NCBI GenBank assembly: GCA_910584375.1
Contig: CAJUAH010000004.1
Location: 62,001 to 126,000, forward strand
Origin: an uncultured Acetatifactor sp.
GTDB taxonomy: Bacteria > Bacillota > Clostridia > Lachnospirales > Lachnospiraceae
Reading direction: 5' to 3'
DNA: 64,000 bases
Part shown: in pieces, positions 16,065 to 24,221 of the stretch
How positions within the stretch are numbered: the first letter of the stretch is position 1
How the letters are laid out: each line of letters opens with the position of its first letter
Program-made: the position numbers and the translations under genes
Notes under the pieces: model-generated
Databases searched by the model: none
What the model was told of the DNA's origin: nothing
Seen by the model: the letters and a program-made list of their open reading frames with translations, nothing else

Positions 16065-17030
16065 ATGTCAGTAAAAATAATCGGGACAGGGAGCGCTCTC
16101 CCGGAAAAAATCGTGACCAATGACGATCTGGCACAGCTGGTGGAGACCTCGGACGAGTGGATCCGGGAGCGCACCGGCATCGGCAGCAGGCATATCTCCA
16201 CCGGGGAAACCGTGGTATCCCTGGCGGCCCGGGCCGGAGAGCGGGCGCTGGAAAATGCGGGCCGGACGGCGGCGGATGTGCAACTGCTGCTGCTGGCCAC
16301 CGCCGCGCCGGAGACCGGGATTCCCTGCGCCGCCTGCCAGGTGCAGAGCATATTGGGGGCCGCAGGAGCCGTGGCTTTTGACCTGAACGCCGCCTGCGCG
16401 GGCTTTCTGTTTGCCCTGCACACGGCCTGTGCCTACATTGAGGCGGGGATCTATGAAAACGCGTTGGTGGTGGGCAGCGAAGTGCTGTCCAAGATCGTGG
16501 ACTGGACGGATCGGAGTACCTGCGTCCTCTTCGGAGACGGCGCGGGAGCGGCGTATGTGGAGCGTTGTGATGAGCCGGGCATCCTGGGCTTTGTGCAGCA
16601 CAGCGACGGCACAAAGGGCGAAGTGCTGCAATGCGGCGGCAGGCAGCTGAGCAATCCCTATATATCCCTGCCGCAGGAGCCTTCCTTTGTGAAAATGGAC
16701 GGCCGGGAAGTGTTTGCCTTTGCAGTGCGCCAGGTGCCCGCCTGCATACAGGAGCTGCTGGGACGGATCGGGCTGGAGACCGGGGATGTGGATCTGTATG
16801 TGCTGCACCAGGCCAACCGCCGGATCGTCGAAGGGATCGCCCGGCGGCTGGCTGTGGCGGAAGACAGATTTCCCATGAATCTGGACAGGGTGGGCAATAT
16901 GTCCTCCGCCGCCATCCCGGTGCTTCTGGACGAACTGAACCGGGCGGGTCGTCTGCGGGCGGGCATGACCCTGGTACTGTCCGGATTTGGCGCGGGACTG
17001 ACCTATGGGGCCTGCGCGCTGCGATGGTAA
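16065..17030 (+). CDS. fabH: 3-oxoacyl-ACP synthase III
   Basis: Starts chain synthesis by condensing acyl-CoA with malonyl-ACP. The 321-aa protein has Cys111 in NAACAGF, His248 in LHQANRRI and Asn278 in GNMSSAAIP, the standard triad. ATG 16065 with GAAAGAGGAAAC upstream gives the normal N terminus MSVKIIGTGSALPEK; a longer frame from 15957 runs across the palindrome and is unlikely. Placement after accDA is unusual, since fabH commonly opens such operons next to fabT. Confidence 0.96.
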   Translation: MSVKIIGTGSALPEKIVTNDDLAQLVETSDEWIRERTGIGSRHISTGETVVSLAARAGERALENAGRTAADVQLLLLATAAPETGIPCAACQVQSILGAAGAVAFDLNAACAGFLFALHTACAYIEAGIYENALVVGSEVLSKIVDWTDRSTCVLFGDGAGAAYVERCDEPGILGFVQHSDGTKGEVLQCGGRQLSNPYISLPQEPSFVKMDGREVFAFAVRQVPACIQELLGRIGLETGDVDLYVLHQANRRIVEGIARRLAVAEDRFPMNLDRVGNMSSAAIPVLLDELNRAGRLRAGMTLVLSGFGAGLTYGACALRW

Positions 17031-17072
17031 CGCGGCGAACGGATATAATATTATCAAAGAGGGGGACGCTGC

Positions 17073-17522
17073 ATGGCACAGGATAAGAAACGTTCGATGA
17101 ACGAACTGCTGGTAAGTCTGTTTAACCACGTGATGAACATGGAGGCGGACGCAGTCATTACAGAGCAGTACAGGGATATTACCAATAATGACATGCATAT
17201 CATAGAAGCGATCGGAATCGAAACGCCCAGAAACATGTCCGAGATCGCCCACAGGCTTCGAGTCACGGTGAGCACTCTCACCATCAATATGAACGGTCTG
17301 GAAAAAAAGGGCTATATCTGCCGACAGCGGAGCGAGAAGGACAAGCGCGTAGTGCATGTGACCCTGACTGACAAGGGAAAAAAGGCGTTTTACCACCATC
17401 GGGACTTTCATAAGAAAATGATCAAAGCCATCGTAAAAGATCTCAGCGAACAGGAGATGGAGATCCTGTACCGCTGTCTGGAGAATCTGAACGACTTTTT
17501 CGAGGGAGGGACACAGGACTGA
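17073..17522 (+). CDS. fabT: MarR-family regulator, probable FabT repressor
   Basis: A 149-aa protein with a winged helix: the recognition region RNMSEIAHRLRVTVSTLTINMNGLEKKGYICRQ is interrupted only by normal loops, and the wing contains RSEKDKRVVHVTLTDKG. FabT represses fatty acid genes in streptococci using acyl-ACP as corepressor. Two facts point to FabT: it is the last gene of the fab cluster, and the operon promoter carries two TTTGA-N3-TCAAA boxes. It starts 43 bases after fabH with AGAGGGGG upstream. Another MarR specificity cannot be excluded from sequence alone. Confidence 0.85.
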   Translation: MAQDKKRSMNELLVSLFNHVMNMEADAVITEQYRDITNNDMHIIEAIGIETPRNMSEIAHRLRVTVSTLTINMNGLEKKGYICRQRSEKDKRVVHVTLTDKGKKAFYHHRDFHKKMIKAIVKDLSEQEMEILYRCLENLNDFFEGGTQD

Positions 17523-17679
17523 AAAACTCTAATTCAAAAAACTCTAATGCGATAAAAAAGTCTGGTAAATTTGCGTAAAACATAGTATCATTAAAATATA
17601 AGGAGCGCAATAACACGGACAGATCCGTGATATGCGCATGGATACCAGACGGAGAGATTAAGGATTAGAGGTTATAGGC

Positions 17680-18444
17680 TTGTTGAATCTAAGGTTTAAA
17701 TGGCTCGTGGCCACCAATGGCCTGTATGCGTTATTTACGGTTCCCATAGCGAATCATGTGATCAGCCATAAGGAAAAGTATACCGAGGCGCAGCGTTTCC
17801 GGCTGGCGTATCGGATGATCGATCACATGCGCAGATGCAGCCGTACGGCAACCCGCGTATATGGCATGGAAAATATTCCCAGAGAGAAAGGCGCCATATT
17901 CTATTCCAACCACCAGGGAAAATATGACGCGCTGGGGATATTACTGGCGCTGAACAGACCCTGCGGCGTGCTGTGGGAGAAAAAACAGGCCAACCGCCTG
18001 CTGAGCAAACAGGTATGCAGGCTCCTGGAGGGAGTGGATATCGACCTGACGGATATGCGCGACAAAGTGCGCAGTATCCACAGAGTCACGGACGCAGTGA
18101 AAGGCGGAAGAGATTTCCTGATCTTTCCCGAGGGCGGCTATACCAACAACCACAACGAACTTCAGCAGTTTCAAAGCGGGTGCTTTAGCTGCAGCCTGCG
18201 GAGCAAAGGTCCTGTGGTGCCGGTGGTAATCTACGATTCCTATAAGGCAATGAACAGCAATACTTTTGAAAAAGTGGTTACGCAGGTACATTTTCTGAAA
18301 GCGGTTTTTTACGAGGAATACGGGGGTCTGACCAAGCAGCAGCTGGCAGATCTGGTGAAAAGCCGGATCACGGAAAAACTGGAAGAAATCAAAGCAGGCC
18401 GCCTTACAAACAGACAGCCCGACATGATTATAGGAAAGATCTAG
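17680..18444 (+). CDS. PlsC-type 1-acylglycerol-3-phosphate acyltransferase
   Basis: A 254-aa member of the lysophosphatidic acid acyltransferase family. It has the catalytic NHQGKYD (NHxxxxD type) at about residues 72-78 and the substrate motif FPEGGYT at about 149-155. The N-terminal hydrophobic stretch suggests membrane association. It would use acyl chains from the adjacent fab operon for phospholipid synthesis. The start is a TTG at 17680 (weak GAGG upstream); no better ATG fits the family length. The 157-base gap after fabT holds two copies of AACTCTAAT and a short hairpin (CACGGA/TCCGTG), so a separate promoter is possible. Confidence 0.82.
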   Translation: MLNLRFKWLVATNGLYALFTVPIANHVISHKEKYTEAQRFRLAYRMIDHMRRCSRTATRVYGMENIPREKGAIFYSNHQGKYDALGILLALNRPCGVLWEKKQANRLLSKQVCRLLEGVDIDLTDMRDKVRSIHRVTDAVKGGRDFLIFPEGGYTNNHNELQQFQSGCFSCSLRSKGPVVPVVIYDSYKAMNSNTFEKVVTQVHFLKAVFYEEYGGLTKQQLADLVKSRITEKLEEIKAGRLTNRQPDMIIGKI

Positions 18445-18507
18445 GAGTTTGCCGCAGCGTCAGGGATTGGACTGGATCATGGCGCAGCAGGAGCGGGAGG
18501 TGTGCAT

Positions 18508-20253
18508 ATGACGCATAAAGAAAAGGCCATTGAACTCCTGAAAAAGAAATACCACTGTTCTCAGGCGCTTTTGGGGGCGTTTGCGGGAGATTTCGGCCTG
18601 GATCTGAAGACTGCTTTCAGGATCAGCACCTGTTTTGGAAGCGGTATGCGGCAGGGGACGACCTGCGGCTGCATCACCGGCGGCCTGTTGGTGCTGGGGC
18701 TGGCCTTTGGCTTTGCCGACCCGCAGGACAAGGAACTGGAGACCTACGGGAACCGCAAGACTGAAGAGTACATAAGGGCATTCCGGGAAAAGATGCAGGG
18801 CGACATATACTGCAGGGATATTCTGGGCAAGGATATCTCCAAGCCGGAGGAGATGGCGGAGATCCGCCGGGAGGGACTTATCCTGCAAAAGTGCCCCCGG
18901 GCTTTTTTTGCCAGCATAGAGATTCTGGAGAAAATGCTGGAAGAATACGCGGGCGAGCTGCTCAACGTTGACCTGGAGGAGATCAATATCTCCGAGGATG
19001 AGGAGATCCAGGCCATGTTGAAAAATATGAACCGCAGGCAGGGATTCCGCCGTAATGTGCAGGGTCTGCTGAACGAGACGCACCGAAAAGTGGCTTTTAT
19101 CCAGTTCGATATCCGCCGTTTTAAGATTATCAACGACCTGTATGGAGAGCAGTTTGGCGACGAAGTGTTGTACTGGATCAGGGAACAGTTAAAACGGCTC
19201 TGCAACGAGAGACAGTATTTTGTAAATCTGCGCAGCGATGTGTTTGAGATCGTGACGGAATATGATGAAACTGATAATCTGCGCGACCGCATTGTCATGC
19301 TGGAGCGGGAGCTGCGGATGTACAAAGCCGTGAAACTCCAATATTCCTGCGGTATATATTTGGTGGAGGACGTAGGGATGGAGCTGCGCCAGATGGAAGA
19401 CCGGGCGGGGATGGCCCGCAAGGCAGCCAAGAACAGCCTGGTTTCCGAGGTAGTGTTTTATCAGGAACAATTTAAAGCATCCCTGTACAACCGTAAATTT
19501 GTGGAAGACAATATTGACGCCGCCATCCGGGAAGGGCAGCTGTTGATGTATCTGCAGCCCAAGTACAGCATTTCCCAAAACAGGATCGTCGGGGCGGAGG
19601 CCCTGGTGCGCTGGCGGCACCCCCAAAAGGGAATGATTTACCCCATGGAATTTTTGCCGGTGATAGAGGAGGACGGATTTATTACCAAGGTGGATTACTA
19701 TATGTGGGAAAAGGCGGCGGCGTTTTTGTGTCGGTGCCGGAGCGCGGGGATCGGGGACTGTCCCATATCGGTAAATCTGTCAAGACGGCATCTCCAGGAC
19801 CGCGAGTTCATGCGGGTGCTGGAGCGTATCGTGGAAGAAAACGGCGTTGATAAGCGGCTGCTGGAGCTGGAGATCACCGAAACTATGGAGGAGCATGTGA
19901 GCCAGGCGGTCAGAGAGATGAAAGAGCAGGGATTTAAGCTGCTGATGGACGATTTTGGCAGTGGCTATTCTTCCCTGAATATTTTGCTGGAAACGCCCTT
20001 TGACGTGCTGAAACTGGATCGCAAGTTCATGGAGAATATGATGGTGTCCGACAAGGGAAGACTGATATTGGAACATATCATCACAATGGCGGAACAACTG
20101 CATCTGGGTCTGATCGCCGAGGGCGTGGAGACCAGGGAACAGGTGGAAGTACTGAAACAGATGGGATGCGATCAGGTACAGGGCTATTACTATGCCAAAC
20201 CCATGCCGGAAGGGGAGTTCTATGGGCTGCTGCTTGAGAACCGGCATACATAA
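18508..20253 (+). CDS. C_GCAxxG_C_C redox-type domain fused to degenerate GGDEF and EAL domains
   Basis: A 581-aa protein in three parts. Residues about 5-140 match the C_GCAxxG_C_C family: HCSQALL, CFGSGMRQGTTCGCITGG, then YCRDILG and QKCPRAF supply the spaced cysteines. Residues about 170-320 resemble a GGDEF domain (FIQFDIRRFKIINDLYG), but the signature is RSDVF at 242-246, so cyclase activity is unlikely. Residues about 330-575 are an EAL domain with intact motifs: EALVRW (Glu364), NLSRRHL, ELEITET, DDFGSGYSSL (Asp481/Asp482), KLDRKFM, IAEGVET and QGYYYAKP. It is therefore probably a c-di-GMP phosphodiesterase with a metal- or redox-responsive input. ATG 18508 follows GGGAGG. No transmembrane helix is evident. 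Confidence 0.88.
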   Translation: MTHKEKAIELLKKKYHCSQALLGAFAGDFGLDLKTAFRISTCFGSGMRQGTTCGCITGGLLVLGLAFGFADPQDKELETYGNRKTEEYIRAFREKMQGDIYCRDILGKDISKPEEMAEIRREGLILQKCPRAFFASIEILEKMLEEYAGELLNVDLEEINISEDEEIQAMLKNMNRRQGFRRNVQGLLNETHRKVAFIQFDIRRFKIINDLYGEQFGDEVLYWIREQLKRLCNERQYFVNLRSDVFEIVTEYDETDNLRDRIVMLERELRMYKAVKLQYSCGIYLVEDVGMELRQMEDRAGMARKAAKNSLVSEVVFYQEQFKASLYNRKFVEDNIDAAIREGQLLMYLQPKYSISQNRIVGAEALVRWRHPQKGMIYPMEFLPVIEEDGFITKVDYYMWEKAAAFLCRCRSAGIGDCPISVNLSRRHLQDREFMRVLERIVEENGVDKRLLELEITETMEEHVSQAVREMKEQGFKLLMDDFGSGYSSLNILLETPFDVLKLDRKFMENMMVSDKGRLILEHIITMAEQLHLGLIAEGVETREQVEVLKQMGCDQVQGYYYAKPMPEGEFYGLLLENRHT

Positions 20254-20281
20254 TTAATTACATTTTGCATAAAAATTTTAC

Positions 20282-20310
20282 TTGCAATCCAACGCCGTAT
20301 ATGCTAGTAT
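20282..20310 (+). promoter_or_regulatory. Promoter of the first Rpn-family gene
   Basis: TTGCAA (20282-20287), 17 bases, TAGTAT (20305-20310) with an extended TATGC before the -10. It is 200 bases upstream of the coding start; the leader contains a strong inverted repeat. Confidence 0.65.
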
Positions 20311-20411
20311 ACTTCTAAAGCATATATTTCTTTTCACTTTTGATAAGCAAATCACTTTTCAGGATATCAGAAGATCTATGCTTTAAACTCAAACTAATAC
20401 AATTGAAGAGA

Positions 20412-20495
20412 GCAGGAGATCTTGGTGTCTGTTTTTGCCCCTAAGGCCTGACGGTCACGGCGTCAAGGGACGGGCTTTTGTCTGATATCTCCTGC
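20412..20495 (+). repeat. Inverted repeat in the leader of the first Rpn-family gene
   Basis: GCAGGAGAT (20412-20420) pairs perfectly with ATCTCCTGC (20487-20495), 66 bases apart, with extra pairing (TTG/GTC region) inside. In RNA this would form a stem ending 15 bases before the start codon, next to the ribosome site GGGAGGTG. Confidence 0.6.
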
Positions 20496-20510
20496 CCGCG
20501 GGAGGTGCGG

Positions 20511-21506
20511 ATGAAAAGAAGAAGAGCGTGGAAAGGGTTCCTTGCCCCCAAGTCGGATCTGGCGTTCAAGGAGCTGATGCGCAACGAGGACGTGCGCAAG
20601 AACTTTATCAGCAGCGTATTGGACATTCCCCTGGAGGAGATCCAGTCGGTACGCTTGGAGAACACCATACTGAGCAGGCGTGGCAGACAGGAGAAGGAGT
20701 GCGTCCTGGACGTTAAGATGCTGCTGAACGGCGACCGCAGGATCAATGTGGAGATGCAGATCCGACGCGTGGCCTACTGGGACAAGAGGAGCCTGTATTA
20801 TCTGGCAAAGATGTACACGGACCCCCTGTTCAGAGGACACCCGTATGACAGGCTGAAGAAATGCATCGTGATTGACATACTGGATTTCGACTGGGACGAT
20901 TCCCCGGAGTACCACAGGGTGTACGGCCTGCGGGACGAGAAGGGGGAGCTGTATTCAGACCAGTTGGAGATACATATCATCGAGCTGAAAAAGGAGCTGA
21001 CGGGAGACAGGCTGGACGACTGGATCCGCCTGTTCCAGATCGGGAGCCGTGAGGAACTGGAGAGTATGCGCAGTGAGAACGCGGGGGTGCAGGCAGCCCT
21101 GGAAGAGGTAAAAGCTATGAATCTGTTCAGAATGGCGAAGTTGAGGTATGAGGAACACCTGAAGAATCAGCGGGATCTATGGGCCATGGAGGTAGCGGCC
21201 AAGGAGGACGGCTGGAAGGCAGGCCATGCGGAAGGCCTTGAGGCGGGCCGCACAGAGGGTCACGCGGAGGGTCGTGCGGAAGGTCACGCAGAGGGCCGCG
21301 CGGAAGGTCGCGCGGAAGGTCGCGCGGAGGGTGAGCTCCAGCATAGCCGTCAGGTTATCTATGACTTTCTGGGGCGTTTGGGCGATATCCCGCGTGATAT
21401 TCGTCAGCGTATCGAGGAGGAACAGGATCTTGACACTTTGAAACGCTGGTATCTGCATGCCCCCCAGATCAACAGTTTCGACGAATTTAGGCGCGATTTG
21501 AAATAA
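20511..21506 (+). CDS. Rpn-family PD-(D/E)XK nuclease/transposase-like protein with AEGR repeats
   Basis: A 331-aa protein. The N-terminal 200 residues match the Rpn / PD-(D/E)XK transposase-like family: PKSDLAFKELM, then LDVKMLLNGDRRINVEMQ with the Asp and Glu-x-Gln of the nuclease core, and RSLYYLAKMYTDPL. A long helix and a tandem of four-residue units (AEGR/AEGH, from a 12-bp DNA repeat at about 21235-21330) follow, then a short conserved tail (VIYDFLGRLGDIP). Rpn proteins promote RecA-independent recombination in E. coli and in some bacteria act in phage defence; the role here is unproven. ATG 20511 follows GGGAGGTG. Confidence 0.88.
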   Translation: MKRRRAWKGFLAPKSDLAFKELMRNEDVRKNFISSVLDIPLEEIQSVRLENTILSRRGRQEKECVLDVKMLLNGDRRINVEMQIRRVAYWDKRSLYYLAKMYTDPLFRGHPYDRLKKCIVIDILDFDWDDSPEYHRVYGLRDEKGELYSDQLEIHIIELKKELTGDRLDDWIRLFQIGSREELESMRSENAGVQAALEEVKAMNLFRMAKLRYEEHLKNQRDLWAMEVAAKEDGWKAGHAEGLEAGRTEGHAEGRAEGHAEGRAEGRAEGRAEGELQHSRQVIYDFLGRLGDIPRDIRQRIEEEQDLDTLKRWYLHAPQINSFDEFRRDLK

Positions 21507-21524
21507 TTATTTTGTGATTTTGAC

Positions 21525-21553
21525 TTGACAAAGCCGTAATAACGATATACAAT
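21525..21553 (+). promoter_or_regulatory. Promoter of the second Rpn-family gene
   Basis: A perfect TTGACA (21525-21530), 17-base spacer and TACAAT (21548-21553), 18 bases after the previous gene's stop. Confidence 0.85.
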
Positions 21554-21569
21554 GTGATTACAAGAGCAC

Positions 21570-21625
21570 AGAGAAAACACGGATTCCCGTTTATTAATGC
21601 AGGATCAGTGTTTTCTCTTTTTTTA
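21570..21625 (+). terminator. Terminator-like hairpin in the leader of the second Rpn-family gene (possible attenuator)
   Basis: AGAGAAAACAC (21570-21580) pairs with GTGTTTTCTCT (21608-21618), followed by a run of Ts to 21624. It lies between the promoter and the ATG at 21674. Transcripts starting near 21560 would often stop after about 65 nt unless read-through occurs. Confidence 0.7.
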
Positions 21626-21673
21626 TCATCAAATACAGCATCCGATAAACGTATGCGAAAAAGGAGGAAAATC

Positions 21674-22675
21674 ATGAAACGAACAGATCAACCGTACATG
21701 CAGGCTACAGGGGTACTGCCCCATTCCCTGGTCAACGACTACATGTTCAAGGCCCTGCTGCAAAAAAACCAGGTGGTACTGAAACACCTGATCTGCTCCA
21801 TGCTGCATTTGCGTCCGGAAGAGGTAGTCAGCGTGGACCTCAGGAACCCCATTGTACTGGGCAAGTCCCTTGCGGAGGATTTTGACAGCAAGACATTTGT
21901 GCTGGATGTCAATGTACTTCTCAACAATCAGGTATTGATCAATCTGGAAATGCAGGTTGTAAACTACAAGAACTGGCCGGAGAGGTCGCTGACCTACCTG
22001 TGCCGCAATTTTGACCAGCTATCCAGAGGAGAAGACTATATCCACGTCAAGCCGGTCGTACATATCGGTTTCCTTGATTTTACACTGTTTAAGGAGTCTC
22101 CGGAGTTTTACGCGACCTACAAGATGATGAATGAAAAAAATCATCAAGTTTATACTGACAAATTCATATTGAGTGTGGTAGACTTAAATCATATAGAACT
22201 GGCAACAAGGGAGGATCGGGAGTGGAAGATCGACTACTGGGCGTCCCTCTTTAAGGCCACCACATGGGAGGAACTTAAAATGTTAGCGGAACAAAACTCA
22301 ATATTAGAAGGCGCGGTTGAAACTATATATGAGCTTACAGCTGACGAGACCGTTCAGGAGCAGTGCAAAGCCAGGGAAAAGCATGTGCGGGAGATGAGAA
22401 CAGTCCTGACAGAGAAAGAGATGGCTGTACAGGAGAAAGAGATGGCTGTACAGGAGAAGGAGATGGCCGTACAGGAGAAAGAGATGGCCGTACAGGAGAA
22501 AGAGATGGCCATACAGGAGAAAGAGATGGCTATGCAGGAGAAAGACAAGGCCGTGCAGGAAAAGGAAAAAATATTACAGGAATCTGAGCAGGAAATCGCT
22601 CAATTACGTCAAAAGATAGAACAGTTGACCCAGGAGAACAGGCAGTTACAGGAGCAACGGGTCCCAAAACAATAA
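21674..22675 (+). CDS. Rpn-family PD-(D/E)XK protein with heptad coiled-coil tail
   Basis: A 333-aa protein. Residues about 15-215 carry the Rpn-type core (NDYMFKALLQ, FVLDVNVLLNNQVLINLEMQ, ERSLTYLCRNF, VVHIGFLDFTLF). Only low identity to the upstream paralogue is visible, so they are not recent duplicates. Residues about 245-300 consist of seven or so heptads EKEMAVQ, then a Gln/Glu-rich helix, giving a long coiled coil likely used for oligomerisation. ATG 21674 has a strong AAGGAGG. Frames further upstream (from 21554) overlap the leader terminator and are rejected. Confidence 0.88.
   Translation: MKRTDQPYMQATGVLPHSLVNDYMFKALLQKNQVVLKHLICSMLHLRPEEVVSVDLRNPIVLGKSLAEDFDSKTFVLDVNVLLNNQVLINLEMQVVNYKNWPERSLTYLCRNFDQLSRGEDYIHVKPVVHIGFLDFTLFKESPEFYATYKMMNEKNHQVYTDKFILSVVDLNHIELATREDREWKIDYWASLFKATTWEELKMLAEQNSILEGAVETIYELTADETVQEQCKAREKHVREMRTVLTEKEMAVQEKEMAVQEKEMAVQEKEMAVQEKEMAIQEKEMAMQEKDKAVQEKEKILQESEQEIAQLRQKIEQLTQENRQLQEQRVPKQ
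22411..22575 (+). repeat. 21-bp tandem repeat encoding EKEMAVQ heptads
   Basis: About seven copies of a 21-bp unit (GAGAAAGAGATGGCTGTACAG and near variants) lie in frame inside the second Rpn-family gene. Most copies differ by one or two bases. Copy-number change would alter coiled-coil length by whole heptads without a frameshift. Confidence 0.9.
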
Positions 22676-22682
22676 ATGACCG

Positions 22683-22718
22683 AACAGGAGGGCAGAGTAA
22701 TTTTGCCCTCCTGTTTTC
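22683..22718 (+). terminator. Intrinsic terminator after the second Rpn-family gene
   Basis: A perfect 12-bp stem (AACAGGAGGGCA / TGCCCTCCTGTT, loop of nine) followed by TTTC; its U-tract overlaps the stem end. Confidence 0.8.
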
Positions 22719-22806
22719 GCAACTGACGGGTGCGGACAAATGGCAAAACAACGGTTTATAATCACTGTTAATAGGATAATTTTACCCAAAACCATGTTAA
22801 AGGCGG
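22719..22806. other. Spacer before the pilus operon promoter
   Basis: An AT-rich gap between the terminator and the pilus promoter with no coding frame or clear structure seen. Confidence 0.5.
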
Positions 22807-22835
22807 TTGACTTTTTGTTCAAAATGGAGTATAAC
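22807..22835 (+). promoter_or_regulatory. Promoter of the type IV pilus operon
   Basis: TTGACT (22807-22812), 17 bases, TATAAC (22830-22835). The leader to pilC is about 165 nt and contains a GGTGGTG...CCCCACC-type hairpin near 22915-22945 (GGTGGTG pairing with CCCACC); no known riboswitch consensus was recognised in it. Confidence 0.7.
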
Positions 22836-23006
22836 TAAGATACAAGAGATATACAAGTATAGCATTCTACATATGTAACTTCTGACAGAAAAGAATATGT
22901 TGCACAAGCAATAGTGGTGGTGTAGAATGCATCCCCACCATCTTGCGTCTTTCGGGCAGAGGCGGATATGCCGTATGCATGTACAAATCGAGGTTGGGAG
23001 AAATAA

Positions 23007-24221
23007 ATGGCAAGCTACGGATATGAAGCGATAGATGCGAGCGGCAAACCGGTCAAAGGCAGCATAGAAGCCGAAAATATGGATAAAGCCAGATCCGATC
23101 TTAAGACTCAGGGTCTGACCGTAATGAGTCTGAAAGAGCAGAGCCTGCTGACCAGAGATATCAATATCGAGATCGGCGGCAAGCCCAAGGCCAGAGACCT
23201 CAGCGTGTTCTGCCGTCAGTTTGTCAGTATGATCCGGGCTGGCGTGACCATCCTGGACGCGTTGCGGATGCTGACAGAGGCCACAGAGAACAAGAAACTG
23301 CAAAAAGCCATCAACGAAGTGCGGATCAGCGCCGAGAAGGGCGAAACTTTAGCCAGCGCCATCGCCGAGCATCCCAAGGTATTCCCGGACTTGATGGTGA
23401 ACATGGTGGCGGCCGGCGAGGCCTCCGGTAGTCTGGATAAATCGCTGGAACGTATGGCAGTACAGTTTGAGCGTTCCAACAAGACCAAGTCGCTGGTCAA
23501 AAAAGCTATGATGTACCCTATTGTTGTTATCATAGTGGCAATCATCGTTGTGATTGTCATGCTGGTAAAGGTTATTCCCTCCTATGTGGTCATGTTCGAC
23601 CAGATGGGGACGGAACTGCCAGGTATAACAAAGGCGGTGCAGGCGGCCAGCAACTTTATTATAAATAAGTGGTTTATCTTAGTTCCCTGTATTGCAGTGA
23701 TTGTAGTTGCGATTTCTCAGTTTGCCCGCACAGATGCCGGTAAACACTTTTTCGGGAAAGCGGCATTGAGTTTTAAACCAATCAAAAATCTGGTGGTGAA
23801 GACAGCGTCGGCTCAGATGTCCCGTACACTGAGCACACTCATGGGTTCCGGCGTACCGCTGGTGGAGGCGGTGGAGATCGTATCCAAGACCATGACCAAT
23901 GTTTACTTTAAGGAAGCGTTGGAGCAGGCGAAAGATGATATTATCATCGGACAACCGTTGTCCGTACCGTTACAGCGATGCGGCCTGTTCCCGCCCATGG
24001 CATACCATATGATCCGTATCGGTGAGGAGTCCGGTAATACAGAAGAAATGCTGGATAAACTGGCCGACTATTATGAGGAAGAAGTGGAGATGGCTGTGGC
24101 CACGGTGATGGCGGCTATGGAGCCAATGATTATCGTAGTATTGGCGGGTATTGTGCTGGTACTGGTTGCGGCATGTATGGCGCCTATGCTGACCATGTAT
24201 GAGGCGCTGGACAGTATGTAA
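23007..24221 (+). CDS. pilC: Type IV pilus inner-membrane platform protein
   Basis: A 404-aa GspF/PilC family protein. It begins with the typical YGYEAIDASGKPVKGSIEAEN and contains two T2SSF repeats (about 65-190 and 270-395): FCRQFVSMIRAGVTILDAL in the first and MSRTLSTLMGSGVPLVEAVEI in the second. Each ends in hydrophobic segments, giving three predicted membrane helices (about 168-190, 220-240, 370-395). It is the membrane platform on which PilB/PilT motors act. No ATPase gene is next to it, so the motor must be encoded elsewhere. The ATG follows GGGAG. Confidence 0.93.
   Translation: MASYGYEAIDASGKPVKGSIEAENMDKARSDLKTQGLTVMSLKEQSLLTRDINIEIGGKPKARDLSVFCRQFVSMIRAGVTILDALRMLTEATENKKLQKAINEVRISAEKGETLASAIAEHPKVFPDLMVNMVAAGEASGSLDKSLERMAVQFERSNKTKSLVKKAMMYPIVVIIVAIIVVIVMLVKVIPSYVVMFDQMGTELPGITKAVQAASNFIINKWFILVPCIAVIVVAISQFARTDAGKHFFGKAALSFKPIKNLVVKTASAQMSRTLSTLMGSGVPLVEAVEIVSKTMTNVYFKEALEQAKDDIIIGQPLSVPLQRCGLFPPMAYHMIRIGEESGNTEEMLDKLADYYEEEVEMAVATVMAAMEPMIIVVLAGIVLVLVAACMAPMLTMYEALDSM

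Noticed and set aside
21487..21675. 62-codon minus-strand frame in the leader of the second Rpn gene, considered as a toxin partner
   Set aside because: It spans the promoter and terminator hairpin, lacks a ribosome site and reads like a shadow frame; no paired antisense repeat is present.
22411..22575. Regular 21-bp repeats as a possible CRISPR array
   Set aside because: There are no spacers; the units are contiguous, in frame and encode heptads of a coiled coil.
20511..22675. Rpn-family genes as transposases marking an insertion element
   Set aside because: No terminal inverted repeats, target duplications or partner genes were seen. The family name does not imply a mobile element.
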